64,000 nucleotides of DNA from Lepisosteus oculatus (lineage: Eukaryota > Chordata > Actinopteri > Semionotiformes > Lepisosteidae), in the NCBI RefSeq assembly GCF_040954835.1, contig NC_090707.1, positions 18,680,570 to 18,744,569 on the forward strand. The letters are read 5' to 3'. The notes beneath the pieces were generated by a model. That model was not told the origin of the DNA and ran no database searches. It saw only the letters and a list, made by a program, of their open reading frames with translations. Below are positions 11,643 to 23,429 of the stretch, piece after piece. Each line of letters opens with the position of its first letter. The stretch's first letter is position 1. The translations under genes and the position numbers were made by a program.

Positions 11643-12004
11643 TTCATCCATCCATTTACTAACCACTTCTTTCAATTCAGAATTGCAGGGGAGCCAGAGC
11701 CAATCCCAGCAAGCAACTGGCACAAAGCAGGGTACACCCTGGACTGGATGCCAGTCCATTGCATGGCAGAAAGACACAAACACAAACACACACATTCATA
11801 CCAGGACCAATTTTTCTAGAAGCCCATTAACCTACCAGTTTGATTCTGATTATTTGAGAAAATAGGAGCACCTGGAGGAAGCCCACATGAACATAGAGCA
11901 AACACATAAACTCCATGCAGCCAGCACTCCAAGTCTGGAATTGACTACAGGGTCCCAACACTGTAAGGCAGGAATGTTAACCTCTGTGCCACTGTGCCAC
12001 CCAC
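11643..12004 (-). repeat. tRNA-derived SINE-like repeat, copy A
   Basis: This is the reverse-strand copy of the family also present at 12488-12811 and 42985-43343. On the minus strand it runs from GTGGCACAGTGGCACAGAGG through a box-B-like segment, CATGGAGTTTATGTG, ATGGACTGGCATCC and CCAGGGTGTACCCTGC to the terminal GGATGGATG. It is diverged from the other copies. Confidence 0.8.
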
Positions 12005-12487
12005 AATATCTTTCTTCTCTGTAGGACAGGCATCTATGAATCAGGAATGGTAAGAATGATATCACTAATACTCATCACTGATAATAATTAGAAGGAAGAA
12101 TAAAGGCAAAAAGTTAGTCACTCCAAGATTACAAACAACATATTTAATTAAATCTAATAATTGTGATGTCACATTTTAATAATCGTCAAATTGTATTTAT
12201 CATCCTTACAAGAGATTAAATTTGCTGTTTACAGATACAGCTGAGATGAGCTTTTCTCAGGAAAAACAGCAATCAGCCTTGATTGTTTACTTTTCCATTT
12301 AACTCAGAATAATGAATGGTGTTATCAGTTATACTAAATAAAAAAACATTTTTATAACATCAATATAGAAATACTGTATCTAAATTCTGAATAAGAGTGC
12401 TATTCCAATGTTTTTTTTTTATTATTTTTACTATTTTATTTACTGTAGCAACATAATCAAATAATTTGATATATATATTAATAATGT
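12005..12487. other. Non-coding spacer
   Basis: AT-rich sequence with a T run near 12410. No gene seen. Confidence 0.4.
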
Positions 12488-12811
12488 AGGGTTGAACAGT
12501 GGTACAGTGGTTAGCATTACTGCCTTACAGGGCTGGGCTCCTGGGTTCAATTCCAGACCGGGGGTGCTACCTCAGTGGAGTCTGTATGTTCTGCCTGTGT
12601 TTGCATGGGTTTCCTCCCACAGGTTACTGGAAGGTTAATCTGGAGAACTGGCCCTGTTGTAAGTGTTTCTGTGTCTGTGTTCCCTGGGGAAGACTGATGT
12701 TCTGTCCAAGGTTTGTCCTGCCTTGTGCCCATTGCCTACAGGGTTAGGCTCTAGCTCCTTGGTGACCCTATATTGGTGTGTTGAAAAAAGCAGTTAGAAA
12801 GTGGATGGATA
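12488..12811 (+). repeat. tRNA-derived SINE-like repeat, copy B
   Basis: The head has a tRNA-like box A (CAGTGGTTAGCATTACTGCC, about 12506) and box B (GGGTTCAATTCCAGACC, about 12543). The body contains GTTTCCTCCCACAGG, GAACTGGCCCTG and TGCCTTGTGCCCATTGCC, and the 3' end is GTGGATGGAT. The internal AGTCCAAAGACATG segment usual in this family is missing. Open frames in the region are not genes. Confidence 0.82.
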
Positions 12812-13779
12812 AATTATTTATAGTCCCCCAAGATAGCATTTATGCTCAGTTCTTGTAATTGACTACTTTAAGGTAAGAAAAGATCAAAATGTAATTCTTG
12901 CTATGCTCTACATTGCCTTTGGAGCACTGCATGTTTTTCTGTAATAGACACATGTAAGTACAAGACTTTATTTCAATTCACACTCTACGGTGTATTCCTC
13001 AATCAATTATTCATTTAATTGCAGTAACTTAACTATTTATCCCACCTCCAAAACTAGGTAGTGATTTGCAGAGATCAACACTATAAAAACAATTAGGCTA
13101 TGGATTGCCAAGTATAGAACTGAGAGACACTGTTCCTTACATTCTGACATTTCTGGGTCTTTGAGTCCTTCAAATACCTATTCCATACTATGGAGCACTT
13201 TTTGAGCAGAATAAAAGGCTTGTTCCTGAAAGGGTTTAATAAGTTTCTTTTTGACACTTCGTCATGTTAAACACCAATTACAAAACACAGCCCTCCACTG
13301 TAGGCTTTATAATATTACACAAACATAATAAGCAGCACTCATTAAATTAAGGAAGCAAGCTAATACAACCATAAACAAATTAGCACATATTGATTTCAAT
13401 TCATTTGAAAATAAAAAACAAACACTGACAGTAATATGATTCCAGGGTGGTATATAATATGGTAATTTAGTCATCCAATAAAGATATTATAATTCAGCCT
13501 TAAGAAAATAAAGTTACATTATTCAAAAGCAGGTACTATTGCATTCGAGTTTAATATTTCAGGGCCCCTTGTTCTGCTTGATCATATATATGGTTGCCAG
13601 TCAGTGTTTTTCCAGCCCTGAGCATTTGGCAGAGGGTCCAAACAGCTGCCTTATGCAAGTAAACTAAACTTTGTAAAAGGATATGATTATTTAAAAGAGT
13701 GATCATTTTATACTGGTATTGGTAGATGTTATGTAACTGGATAACACATAGTTACATGTTATGTAACTATGGACCTGGG
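12812..13779. other. Non-coding spacer
   Basis: AT-rich. A short hairpin, AGTTACAT-gtt-ATGTAACT, lies at about 13749-13767. No gene recognised. Confidence 0.4.
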
Positions 13780-14420
13780 GGCCCATAGTGTACTTCATAA
13801 ATGCTCAACAATAAGAAGACATGCTACAACACAATGCAGCCACCATTATGCTTGACAGCAGGGATGATGTTGACTGAGTGATAACACTTTACATTTACAC
13901 AAGAAAATGTCAGATATTGTCTTGTCTGATGCAGACCCCAAGCAGGATTTGAGACGATTTGAGATGTTTTCTTTTCAGCCCCATACAAAACCTCTTTGTG
14001 AAGTGACCAGGACAGGATATTGGTGACCTATGGATGTTTTGTTACACCTCAGCTACTGAACTCTGTAAGTCTTTGAAAGTTACTCTTGGACTCCCAGTGA
14101 CACCCTCAAGCAGTTTCCTTCTTGCTCCTCTGCTCAGTTTGGAGGTACTGCCTCATCTTGTTGCTATCTGGATACCCTGCAATTCTTAATGATCAACTGC
14201 ACAGTGTACAAATAAATATTAACGGTCTTTGAAATGTTTTACAGTGTATACACTTCTCCACATCTGTCCATTTATATAACAATCCCTGAGTTGTTTTAAA
14301 AGTTAGGGTGTAACTTCGATGGTGTATACAGTATAGCAATGCTTCTGAGTGTCTTAACGGAATGTGAAACTGTGGAAAGGTCTGAATACATTTGCAATGC
14401 ACTGTAATATTTACTGTACT
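13780..14420 (-). mobile_element. Degenerate Tc1-type transposase relic
   Basis: On the minus strand NIIPAVKHNGGCIVL (about 13820-13865) matches the Tc1 segment NTIPTVKHGGGSIMVWG. Segments further along align in layout with the relic at 9.6-10.2 kb (CTTGTGAAGTGAC, CTCAGCTACTG and the HTH-side LIIKNC). Multiple stops and frameshifts are present. The divergence from the 10-kb copy suggests an independent and older insertion. Confidence 0.7.
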
Positions 14421-14820
14421 TCCATCCCTCGACATGATTGCTCTCTGCCTGAATCATTATTTTTCTTTAAATTGTCTTTAAACAGCTCCATCATAATATT
14501 TCAGTCTAAAAAATAACTAAAGGAATTTCTTAAATTGTTTCCGACTTCTGGTTTTTATCTCCCAGTACCTCATACATACAGCGGTGATAACCGCACTCTG
14601 TCAGACATGTGTTACTTGTTAGGTTGAAGTACATTTAACGGAATCCTAGCTCATACTATTCAATTGTTTTCTGACACTGTTGTCAGTTTGGAATGTTACC
14701 TCGTTCACGCATTATGAAAATGTAATTGAAAGTTATATAACCCACAGAGGCCGAAAAGGTTATTCTTTCTAGTTTGCTAAATATCGGAAGCATAAGGGAA
14801 ACGCAAGACGAAAAAGACCA

Positions 14821-14834
14821 CAGCGCCACCTGCC
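14821..14834 (-). promoter_or_regulatory. CTCF-like motif 1
   Basis: On the minus strand GGCAGGTGGCGCTG matches the core of the CTCF consensus (CAGGKGGCGCT). It sits in a locally CpG-containing stretch. Confidence 0.4.
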
Positions 14835-16320
14835 GAATCAATGTATAAACGCTAAAATTGCTTGTAAAACTTCATTGACCCGTCGTTACTGCGAATAGCT
14901 TTCATTTGCGTTTCTTATCATAAATTAACTGTTTTCTGCTTAAACCAAAACGAATTTTGCGTTTCCGAAGGTTTTGAAAATGACTTTAAAACAAAAAGAG
15001 CTTTGTCTTGTAACTTATATAAGCTACACAATGTACAGTACATGTGAAGCAAGATACGAAATCTATGATCTGATAATTTACATATTTTATTTAGAAATCA
15101 AACCCGCTTTATTTTACTCCGCAACCACACCACACAAAAATGTAAGTTTTATGCTTACATTTGCTTACACTACCAATTGCAAAAATGTGATTTGTAGTAT
15201 GGGTGTAAAATGGGTGAATTCCTTTTACAGAAATATATGCCAGGATGGATTGGTAAAGTACTAATGATCATCTGTGCAAGAAGGGCAGTATTTGTCAGGA
15301 TCTAATGATTAATACACAATATGATAACAAATACTGCCTGTCCAGATTGTCGAATTCCTTAGGCATCAGCATTTTATAGTTTATATGATTTATACAAAAC
15401 ATAACAACTTTTTATATGATTTAGTAATTTGTTCAATTACGACAAGAATGGACAGCAGTTGGTCCTGAAAGCTGCAGGCAGTTTGGGATTTCTTTTCACA
15501 GTCTTTGTAAGTCCACACTTCAGATCTACAGATCTTACTTATAAAATGTTCCATGTATCTTGACTCTCCAGGATTTGCCACATAATTCTGACTGTTACAT
15601 GGCATGAACCTCACTGAAGATGGGCAGCCTATACATGGACCAATCCCACAAAATGCAGCAGAAGTCCAGATTGCCCAGGATACAATTAAAGGAGTTCCCG
15701 AACCCGAGCTCGTTCTTTATCATTGGCCAATCAATTTACATTTTCTGTTTGAGGGAAGTTTTACATTTGGTTTCAGCACTTTAAAGCTTGAAGGGGATGT
15801 ATAATGTATCAACAATGTACAAATATCTGAGTTTTAGAACTCCCCTTATTGAGATGTGTTAGCTGAAAAGTGATCAATCGGACCACTACAAAAAAAAACA
15901 ATGAGTTATAGCTTTTAGAACACCATAACTCATTAGTCGTTTCAATAAAGCATTTTGAATTCGAATTTGATAGACTGTCAATCCCACCTGTCCATTTAGC
16001 AAAAATTGATTATCTACTAATATCTATTTAGTCAGAAATAAAAGAGCAAATTATTGGTAAACAGACTGTGGGAGGTTCAGTTATGAAGCTGTTCATAGAG
16101 TGGGGCTGCAATCGCAATTTGCACAATTAGAAGACACACCACAAAGGTCGAAGTCAGGAACACATTAAAATCACAAATACTTACCCACGTCTCTTTTAAT
16201 AATTGACAGATATTCTCTTAAACTCGAACGTCTTTGTACTTTATTTATTCTTACAGACAATGAGCCTTTAACAGCTCTCAACTAACGTTTAACATTTGTG
16301 ATGTGAAACAAATCCCTTTT

Positions 16321-16336
16321 CCACCAGGGGTCACTA
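16321..16336 (+). promoter_or_regulatory. CTCF-like motif 2
   Basis: CCACCAGGGGTCACTA matches the CTCF consensus CCASYAGRKGGCRSTA at all but one or two positions, in the forward orientation. Confidence 0.4.
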
Positions 16337-17928
16337 TTGTGTTTCTAGCATTTCAAATTGTGACGGTGACATGAGCTGGTACTGTACCTGTTCTTTTGCT
16401 TGTTATTTCTGATGATCATCACACATTGTTAATATGAGAGCTTTCTTATTTCTAATTTAGTTCTGGCTCTCAGGCAAATGTGACTAGTTTACCAACCCTT
16501 TCAGATCAGGAGAAAATCCTTAACACCCTTTTGCTTCAAAAAGTTTTTATTTATTGAAGACCTGAACTCCAATCACCTGAACATGGATCGACAGCATTAA
16601 TCACAGAAAATTCATCACTGTCGAATGAGACCTTACTAATAAACATGGAAAGAAATGATGGAGACGAAGTTTCCCTTAACACCTTTCTGTAGGTGTTAAC
16701 TGATTTCTTTAAGGGTTAAAATAAAGTTCATCTTACGGATATGTGTTGCTCGGTGGACAATAAATTCAAATTGTCCTGTATTTCAAGAAAAATTAAAACT
16801 CATAATATCTCCAATCGGGTGGGAAAATGTAATTAAAAAAGGTAAGGAACATAAAAAAATATATATTTTTCAATGAAAATCCTTTGGTCAAGATATTTAT
16901 CATTCTAATTGATGTTGCTCTTTATTTTTCTTTCCAGACTTAAAATACATCATTACATATTTCTCGAAGTACTTTGGCCAATATAACTAATATAATATAA
17001 AAAATATAAAATTTTTGTAAAACAGTAATTTGCGCATTGTTGTGTAAACAAAATGTGCAGATGCATAAGAATATATTGGGTAACTGTTTCTTACATATTT
17101 ATTTAAATTTAAAAAGACAGGTTTGGACACATGACCAGAAATACCCATTTTAACCACGATCAAGAACCCTACAAGAAAACCTAGAAGATACGTACGGGAA
17201 AATAGTTATGTGAATATTAACAGGTGTACTGTACTTCTTGCTTTACATGTATAGAACACGAAAATACAAAAAAGAAAAAAAACTTATGGGCACTGTTTCT
17301 CTTTGTGTCTCTGAGGAATTTTAATTAGAATTCATAGTTAGCACCGAAAACAGATGGGACAGTATATTGTTTTGCTGGGAACGTAACATTTATTTTGTTC
17401 TTTTCCCACAGGAAAGTTAATTTTAAAATATATACATGGTTACCATATTAATAGAGCATACCGCCACATAAAAATCATATAGCAATAAACCATCTTATGC
17501 ACACATTTATTGATTTAAAAAAAGGTTTTTCATTTTTAACCTATAGAGTAACATGACGTTAATTTGTTATTGCTTATTATTTTGTAAAACATTGCAGCTA
17601 TTCAAAGTATTATTACATTTCATTTTAAGTCCAATTGCGAATTGTGTGAATTTTGTGCCAGTAACAATGTATTATTTTGTCCTTCTCCGACGTGAATTTG
17701 TGGACTTGGCGTAACTTCCTGAACAGTTTCAAATGAATGGGCACTGTGAATAACCAGGCTTTCAAAAGACAGCTTAAGTAAAATGTGTAAAATATGCTTT
17801 TTTTCAGTAAATCCATTTTTAAATTAACGTAAACGTAAAGAAATATCCGATAAATATATTTTATACATGGAAAATAAAATATTAGACAATTTTCAATCAT
17901 CTACATTTAGAGAGAATTCAGACGAATT

Positions 17929-18112
17929 AATACTATATGGCCATTCGTATGTGAATGGCCATTTAGTATTCCCCAAGCTCTGACCCCAAGCTTCTCTCCC
18001 TGTCTGTGTCTGTGTCTCCATGGAGAAAAGCTGGGGTATGCGAAAAGACGAATTCCTAATGCAAGAAATTGTATAGGGCTAATAAAGAAACATTAACATT
18101 AATTAACATTAA
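17929..18112 (+). repeat. Hairpin-bearing interspersed repeat fragment
   Basis: Starts with an 18-bp inverted repeat (17929-17946 and 17953-17970, one mismatch, 6-nt loop). A second imperfect hairpin follows (17984-17999 with 18022-18036). The unit ends with CCTAATGCAAGAAATTGTA, GGGCTAATAAAG and an ATTAAC-rich tail. The AATAAAG plus simple-repeat ending is typical of a LINE or SINE 3' end. The family is not assigned. Confidence 0.5.
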
Positions 18113-19319
18113 CTGTAATCTGACGATTTATTTAATAACTTCAAGAAACCCTCACTGGGTATCCAATAAGCATTACTAACAGGTAAAAAAAAAGGAAACC
18201 AAGAAACCAAAGGATACTTTTATTTAGAAATATCATAATCAGATTCTAAATACAGTATTTTCATTTCATAATGTACTATAAAGTATGATATACAGTATCA
18301 ATAATTTCATTAAGAAGAAAAGCGAAGAAAATAACTTTTGACTGTAAGGATAATATATGTTTGTCTGTAGATTTTAAATTAAGTCTGGTTGAAAGGTTTC
18401 TTTTTTGCTGAAATGTTTAATGTAAAGAACAAAATGTATATTTCTCGAAACTTCAGGTTCGAACAGAGATATAACTCTTAAGAATTCTCCAGTGACCGAT
18501 GGCAGGATTAAAACACTGTTCCCAATACAATACGACTGGATATACTGTATTAGTTTTTTTATTTAAAATGAATCATAGTCATAAAACATTTTCCATGACT
18601 TTTTTCACATCAATAAAATATGCAAAAAATCAATGATTTTACAGATTAGTAAATGCTCTTCGTGAAACGTTAATGTGGGCATTTACATAATAATTTAGGT
18701 GTTATATTTTAAAAAAGGATTAAGAGTAAACGTTGTTGTGAAGAGTGTACAGTATGACTAGGAGCAAAAATGAATGTTTCCAGCAATTCGATGCATCCTA
18801 GTTCTTCGTGGTTCCAGTGATCAATCGTCACGCAATGAATTTGGAAACATCTTGTCTTTTTGTGTGATTACTCTCACGCATACACTGTATGTTTCTGTGT
18901 TTGATGATTCTAGCATTTTTAAGTGTGTATTAGTCACGCAATGCCACTAGAAGGCACTCTGCTCAATGACGCCAACTTCTGCAGACATACACATTAAATC
19001 GCTATCAAATGCAGTCTATACGAAACACATTTGGGTTCATGCCTTTCTACCCCCTTAAAATGAAGTTTCATTTTCTACTGTGTTAAATTCAATTGGAATT
19101 GGAATTAAATTCAATTGGAATTTAACCAAAGAGGTTTACAGTATAAAACATCTTATTTACAGTATCTTCCAGAGCCCCCAACAAAAACAGAAAACCAACA
19201 CAGCCTCAAAATTGTTTTGTTGCCATTTTCCGCAATATTATTTTCTCCAAAGTCTAAAAACTTAACGGTGTTAAGAAAGAAAAAACAGTTTTCGCCATAA
19301 TGAAGAAAATTAAGACCTC
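18113..19319. other. NEUROD1 upstream non-coding region
   Basis: AT-rich, no gene. Contains a short duplicated and inverted AATTCAATTGGAATT cluster at 19082-19126, CTCF-like motif 3, and numerous TACAGTAT words. Confidence 0.4.
18944..18958 (+). promoter_or_regulatory. CTCF-like motif 3
   Basis: CCACTAGAAGGCACT is close to the CTCF consensus CCACTAGAGGGCRCT, in the forward orientation, in a segment with several CpGs. Confidence 0.42.
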
Positions 19320-19925
19320 AGTGGCAGGTGTATGCAGCAGGTGGCTTTACCTGCAATGCAAAGTAGCATTTTGCTTGTGATTTCCTTTAATATGGATACC
19401 GTATTCCACCCTGCGCCGCAGTTGGGTGATGAGCCAAAAATTCATGTCTGCACCTCTCTTCCAGCATGATTTATTGCGCGAAAATACCAAAGAACTAATC
19501 AGCAGAGTAACTAATTAATACAAATCTGCATTTTTGCATAAGTAATTAGTGCGAGGAGAGTGCAATGAAATGGGAAGTTGGATTCGTTTAATCTAACTGC
19601 CTACTCAAGCGTAAAGACACTGGGGCGAGGCACTGGATCTCCGTTTAGGGAAAAAGCCTTTTGATTAGGTAGTGCAAATAAAAGGTCAGATCATCAATAT
19701 TTAAATCGCATCTAAATGCATTTATATCTGCAACAAAACACCATCCATTTCAGTGTGCTTTATGTGCAACTCATAGATAACAGAACTGGAAGAGCCGCAA
19801 TAAATGAATCCCTAGTGTAGATTTACTGCGACATCACCTGGGCCATGTTCACACCAAAGAAGTAACGCCACGCTCTGTGAAGGCCGCTACATCGACTTTC
19901 TTTATTCTTGACGTCTCGCAGGTAA
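19320..19925. promoter_or_regulatory. Candidate distal enhancer of NEUROD1
   Basis: A GC- and CpG-richer island about 4 kb upstream of the NEUROD1 promoter, with no coding content. It combines E-boxes (CAGGTG at 19325 and 19338, CACCTG near 19857) with homeodomain core sites (TAATTAAT, GTAATTAG) and an octamer-like ATTTGCAT-type stretch (TGCATTTTTGCATAAG). This mix of bHLH and homeodomain sites is what a neural enhancer would carry. It is inferred from composition and motifs only; conservation was not tested. Confidence 0.38.
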
Positions 19926-22900
19926 ATAGTACGGCTAACAATCCGAGCAAACTCGGCTTAAAGGCATCGAAACCTGGTCTTAAGATTTGGTTACATCTAT
20001 TTTTACACTGTGCCAAGTATATATTACATACAAATATCTCTTAAACCTTAAGGCATTACCTTTAACAAAAAGGCATTACCTTTCTAGACTACCTAAATTT
20101 TCATTTCTAGCAACATCAAATTAAAAACAAAATACAGATCGGTACAGCAACAGAATATTGACATGAGTGTATCTAGGAAGCCAACTAAATTTCAACAACA
20201 ACAATTATAAACATGTTATTAACATTTTATTATAGGCGACTAGCAGCTGGAACGACTCTGTAATGCAGTATATTGTACAGTATTATGGAATTTAAAACTG
20301 GCTGTTTAGAGTTTTGTGAAACTGAATGTAAATCCCAAAACTGGGCTGTTGGACTGTCTGTCAATCTTATGTTAGTCTTCTCATATAATATTCAGTATGT
20401 TGTCTCGGTTAAAATGAATTATTTTCATTAGAAAAGTAAACACAAAACTCTTGTCTGATGTCACCCGCGGCTTGTCCTGGAAAACATTTTTTCCTACGGT
20501 ATATTGATTATGCACTTATTTTAAAATGTTGTATCCTTTATACATATTATATAGGCTACTCAATCGTATTTATAGAAACTATTGGAAAATATATTACAAA
20601 AACCGAGAAACATTCCCAACAACAATGGAATGTAAAATGGTTCTCAATAGCAATGTGGAACAAAAGCAGGTTACTGTCGAAGTTTTATAGTATAACTGCT
20701 ACTGTACATATAAGCAGTCGACCATGTTATACAATTATCAAAAAAATAACTCTTCCGAATGTTTCAACAGAATGATAAAAAGCACATTTTATGAACTGTG
20801 TCCAAACAAAGAGCTAAGAGCAGTACACTACTTATAAAATAATATTTGGACTTTATTTGCTTTACAGGCAGACACTTCTAGCACTCTCAGAAAAAAGGCT
20901 TTTAGTGAAATCGGACATCTTTTCACGTTTGGGAAATATCTGTAGTTATGAAACTTAAAAACTGTTTTCTACTAAATGATACTCTGCTACAATGAAACTA
21001 ATTGTAGAAATGGTAGTTATGTCAGATACGATAGTCTGGAGACTGTTTATTCTTGAAACATACAGTATTAGGCTATACAACATACTGTATGAAATAAAGA
21101 TGTTTTGGAATTGTCACACGAAAAGCACCAAGACAGTAAGAAGTAAAATGTTAATTTGTAACGAAGAAGTGTTGCTTTTAGCTTTACTCTGCCTCAAGTG
21201 TCCGGATACAGTATATTAACATTCTGCAGTGGCTTAAACAAATACGTTTTTCTTTGCAGAACAGGAAACCACTTAGAATCCTTTAAGTTTAAGTCAGTCG
21301 TGGTTCATACACAAAAGTGAACTCTATAGCTTTAAGAATCTGAAAGTACATTTATTAGATGTTTTTTAAAGTATTTTTAAAAGTAGTTTTAAGTTCAAAA
21401 TGTAATATTTCCTCAGGTGTAGGCAATACTTAAGAGAATTCACCGCACACTGAGAACTTCTGTGAGCTGTCGGTGGTGCTGAATTTTGCTTGGGTTCACT
21501 GGAGCTTCAACTGCTTCTGAAACAAATTGCATGGCAACAGCAGGAAGAGTGGTCGAAGAGACAGGCTGTACCAGCTAAAACCACAGATCAACAAAACATG
21601 CCCCTTTTATTGCAAAGATTAGCAGGACTCCATCACAGATATAAGGCGCCGAGTTTCTGTAGGCACTTCATGGTTACCTGGTTTTTTAACTGCGGACTTC
21701 GGCTGACAGCTTAGAGCTAGGTCATAAACAGATGTTAAATATAAATGAATCAGAGCTAACCAAACAGAATTTTACAAGCCTGGCTAAACACTAGTAAAGG
21801 GTCTTATGTATTTTAAACAGAAACTGTGCAGCTAGATTCAAATTAACATGAAGTGACTACATGGAAAAATACTTTTAAAAGAGGACGAAAGAGCTGGAAA
21901 TAATACAAAAATAGTTTTTGGAGTTCACAGAATACCCTAACCTACTTGCAATTAAAGTAATACTTGTACAAATCGTGTATTTGTGGATGTCATTAAAAAG
22001 AAACCAATTTGGACTAAATTCTGTCATTTTCTCTCCTCGCAGGTGCAATATGAATCAATTATCTTAATTAAGATAATACTAAATTCCCATGAGATTTGAA
22101 AAAGACGGATTTTATGCGGTGGACAACTGTCCTGCATTTATTAATTTCACCCCTTCTAGGCATAATGTGCTTAGTATGTTTAACAATTTATTCATTTTGT
22201 CAGTGACCAGTCTTACTTCTTGGCTTCGTCTTTACGGTAGCAGATGGCTGCAAGGATGGAAAAATATATCTTTCCCTGAATTAAATAATCCTAAAAATCC
22301 CGTGCATGGTGTAATTTCATTGAGGACATAAACAACCAAGTAACTTCGAGCAATCAAACCTCCGCTAACACAACTGTTCCCTTTGACAAAAGCTGAAATC
22401 AATTCTTTTTTTTTAATTCTTATTGTCTGGTGTTTTTAACACTTGTTTCACAGACTGCCCAACGGTCATCACATTGGTTTTTTTTCTCTCGGATTATATT
22501 AAATTGAATAGAAAACAGCAGATTTTGGACGTTGGATCAGGTTAGTGAGCCGTGAAACAGGCTTTTGTCAGTGCGCGTGCAGCTCGCGTGCCGACCTCCA
22601 GTCTGAAAAGAAGAGACTCATTACCAAGGGCTCAGTCCGGACTTCGGCAGCACTGTCTCCAAACAAAAGCACGCACAAATCATAAAGATTACCAGCGCTC
22701 AGGACTGGATAGTTTTGAGCAAGCTTTACCGACACTCAATGTAAAACGACCTAGTGACGCTACTGTACGCTTGACCTGAAATGTGATCCAAGTATTCCAA
22801 ACTTATATATTAATACCAGAAAACTAATACAGTCGTTATTTTTTACAGGATGTCTGAAACGGTAAACAAACCCGTGAAATAATCAGGCAAATAAAAATGC

Positions 22901-23060
22901 AATCATTACTTTTTCTGACACATTTCCTCATTTTATTTTAGGCTGGACATGTTTGATTTTAAGGCAGCGCACACGCCTGAGGAAATCTGGAGTGAAAACG
23001 ATACAATCCATAATATCGGCTCTAAAGATGAGTTCGGTGCACAGACTAATGCATACACAT
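19926..23060. other. NEUROD1 proximal upstream region
   Basis: No protein-coding gene recognised, and the open frames here are unsupported. GC-richer patches at about 21440-21720 (containing the RFX-like half site ATGGCAAC) and about 22540-22770 (GTGCGCGTGCAGCTCGCGTG) could be regulatory. The rest is AT-rich. Confidence 0.4.
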
Positions 23061-23087
23061 GGTGGTGGTGGGGGGGGGGGGGGGGGG
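23061..23087 (+). repeat. (GGT)n then poly-G run of 18
   Basis: GGTGGTGGT is followed directly by 18 consecutive G (23070-23087), about 310 bp upstream of the NEUROD1 TATA box. Such a tract is length-unstable and can form a G-quadruplex. Open frames running through it on both strands are artefacts of the tract. Confidence 0.9.
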
Positions 23088-23229
23088 TACGAATTTATTA
23101 TTTAAGAAAATATGTCCTATGCTTGAAAGGGTTAATTCATCCTGCGGGTACAAACAGGTCTGCGGAGTCCCTAACTGGCGACAGATGGGCACTTTCTTTG
23201 GGCCACAAAGGGATGGAATAGAGAGCTCT

Positions 23230-23407
23230 GTTGAATACAAATGGAAGATGTCACGTGACGCTTGGGGCCGTTTGCCTGACGTAGCTGACCATATGGCGCG
23301 TGCCAGAGAAGGAGGTGGAGCCTTCTGCCAGACATTGGTGCAAGGGTATTGACAGCAGCAATAGATATACATGCTCATCTCTCAGCATCAGCAGCACTGC
23401 TATAAAA
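23230..23407 (+). promoter_or_regulatory. NEUROD1 core promoter
   Basis: The promoter has a TATA box, TATAAAA, at 23401-23407 and an inverted CCAAT box (ATTGG) at 23334-23338. It also has an E-box CATATG in CCATATGG (23289-23296), a palindromic TCACGTGA E-box (23251-23258), and a CRE-like TGACGTA (about 23278). CATATG-type E-boxes bind neurogenin and NeuroD proteins, and vertebrate NEUROD1 promoters are known to be activated by neurogenins and to autoregulate. The order and spacing upstream of a short non-coding exon fit the mammalian NEUROD1 promoter. Start-site usage is inferred from the TATA box. Confidence 0.75.
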
Positions 23408-23429
23408 CCTGAGCATCCGCCGAGCAGAT

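Larger units (their letters stand above)
14421..17928. other. NEUROD1 far-upstream non-coding region
   Basis: No gene recognised. The open frames at 14974-15264 and 15604-15804 have no family resemblance. Two CTCF-like sites (14821-14834 and 16321-16336) are listed separately. Confidence 0.4.

Noticed and set aside
12488..12560. Possible functional tRNA gene
   Set aside because: Only box A- and box B-like segments are present. No cloverleaf can be formed, and the unit is a SINE head.
22949..23378. Overlapping open frames on both strands around the poly-G tract
   Set aside because: Openness is created by the G/C homopolymer. The region is the NEUROD1 promoter.
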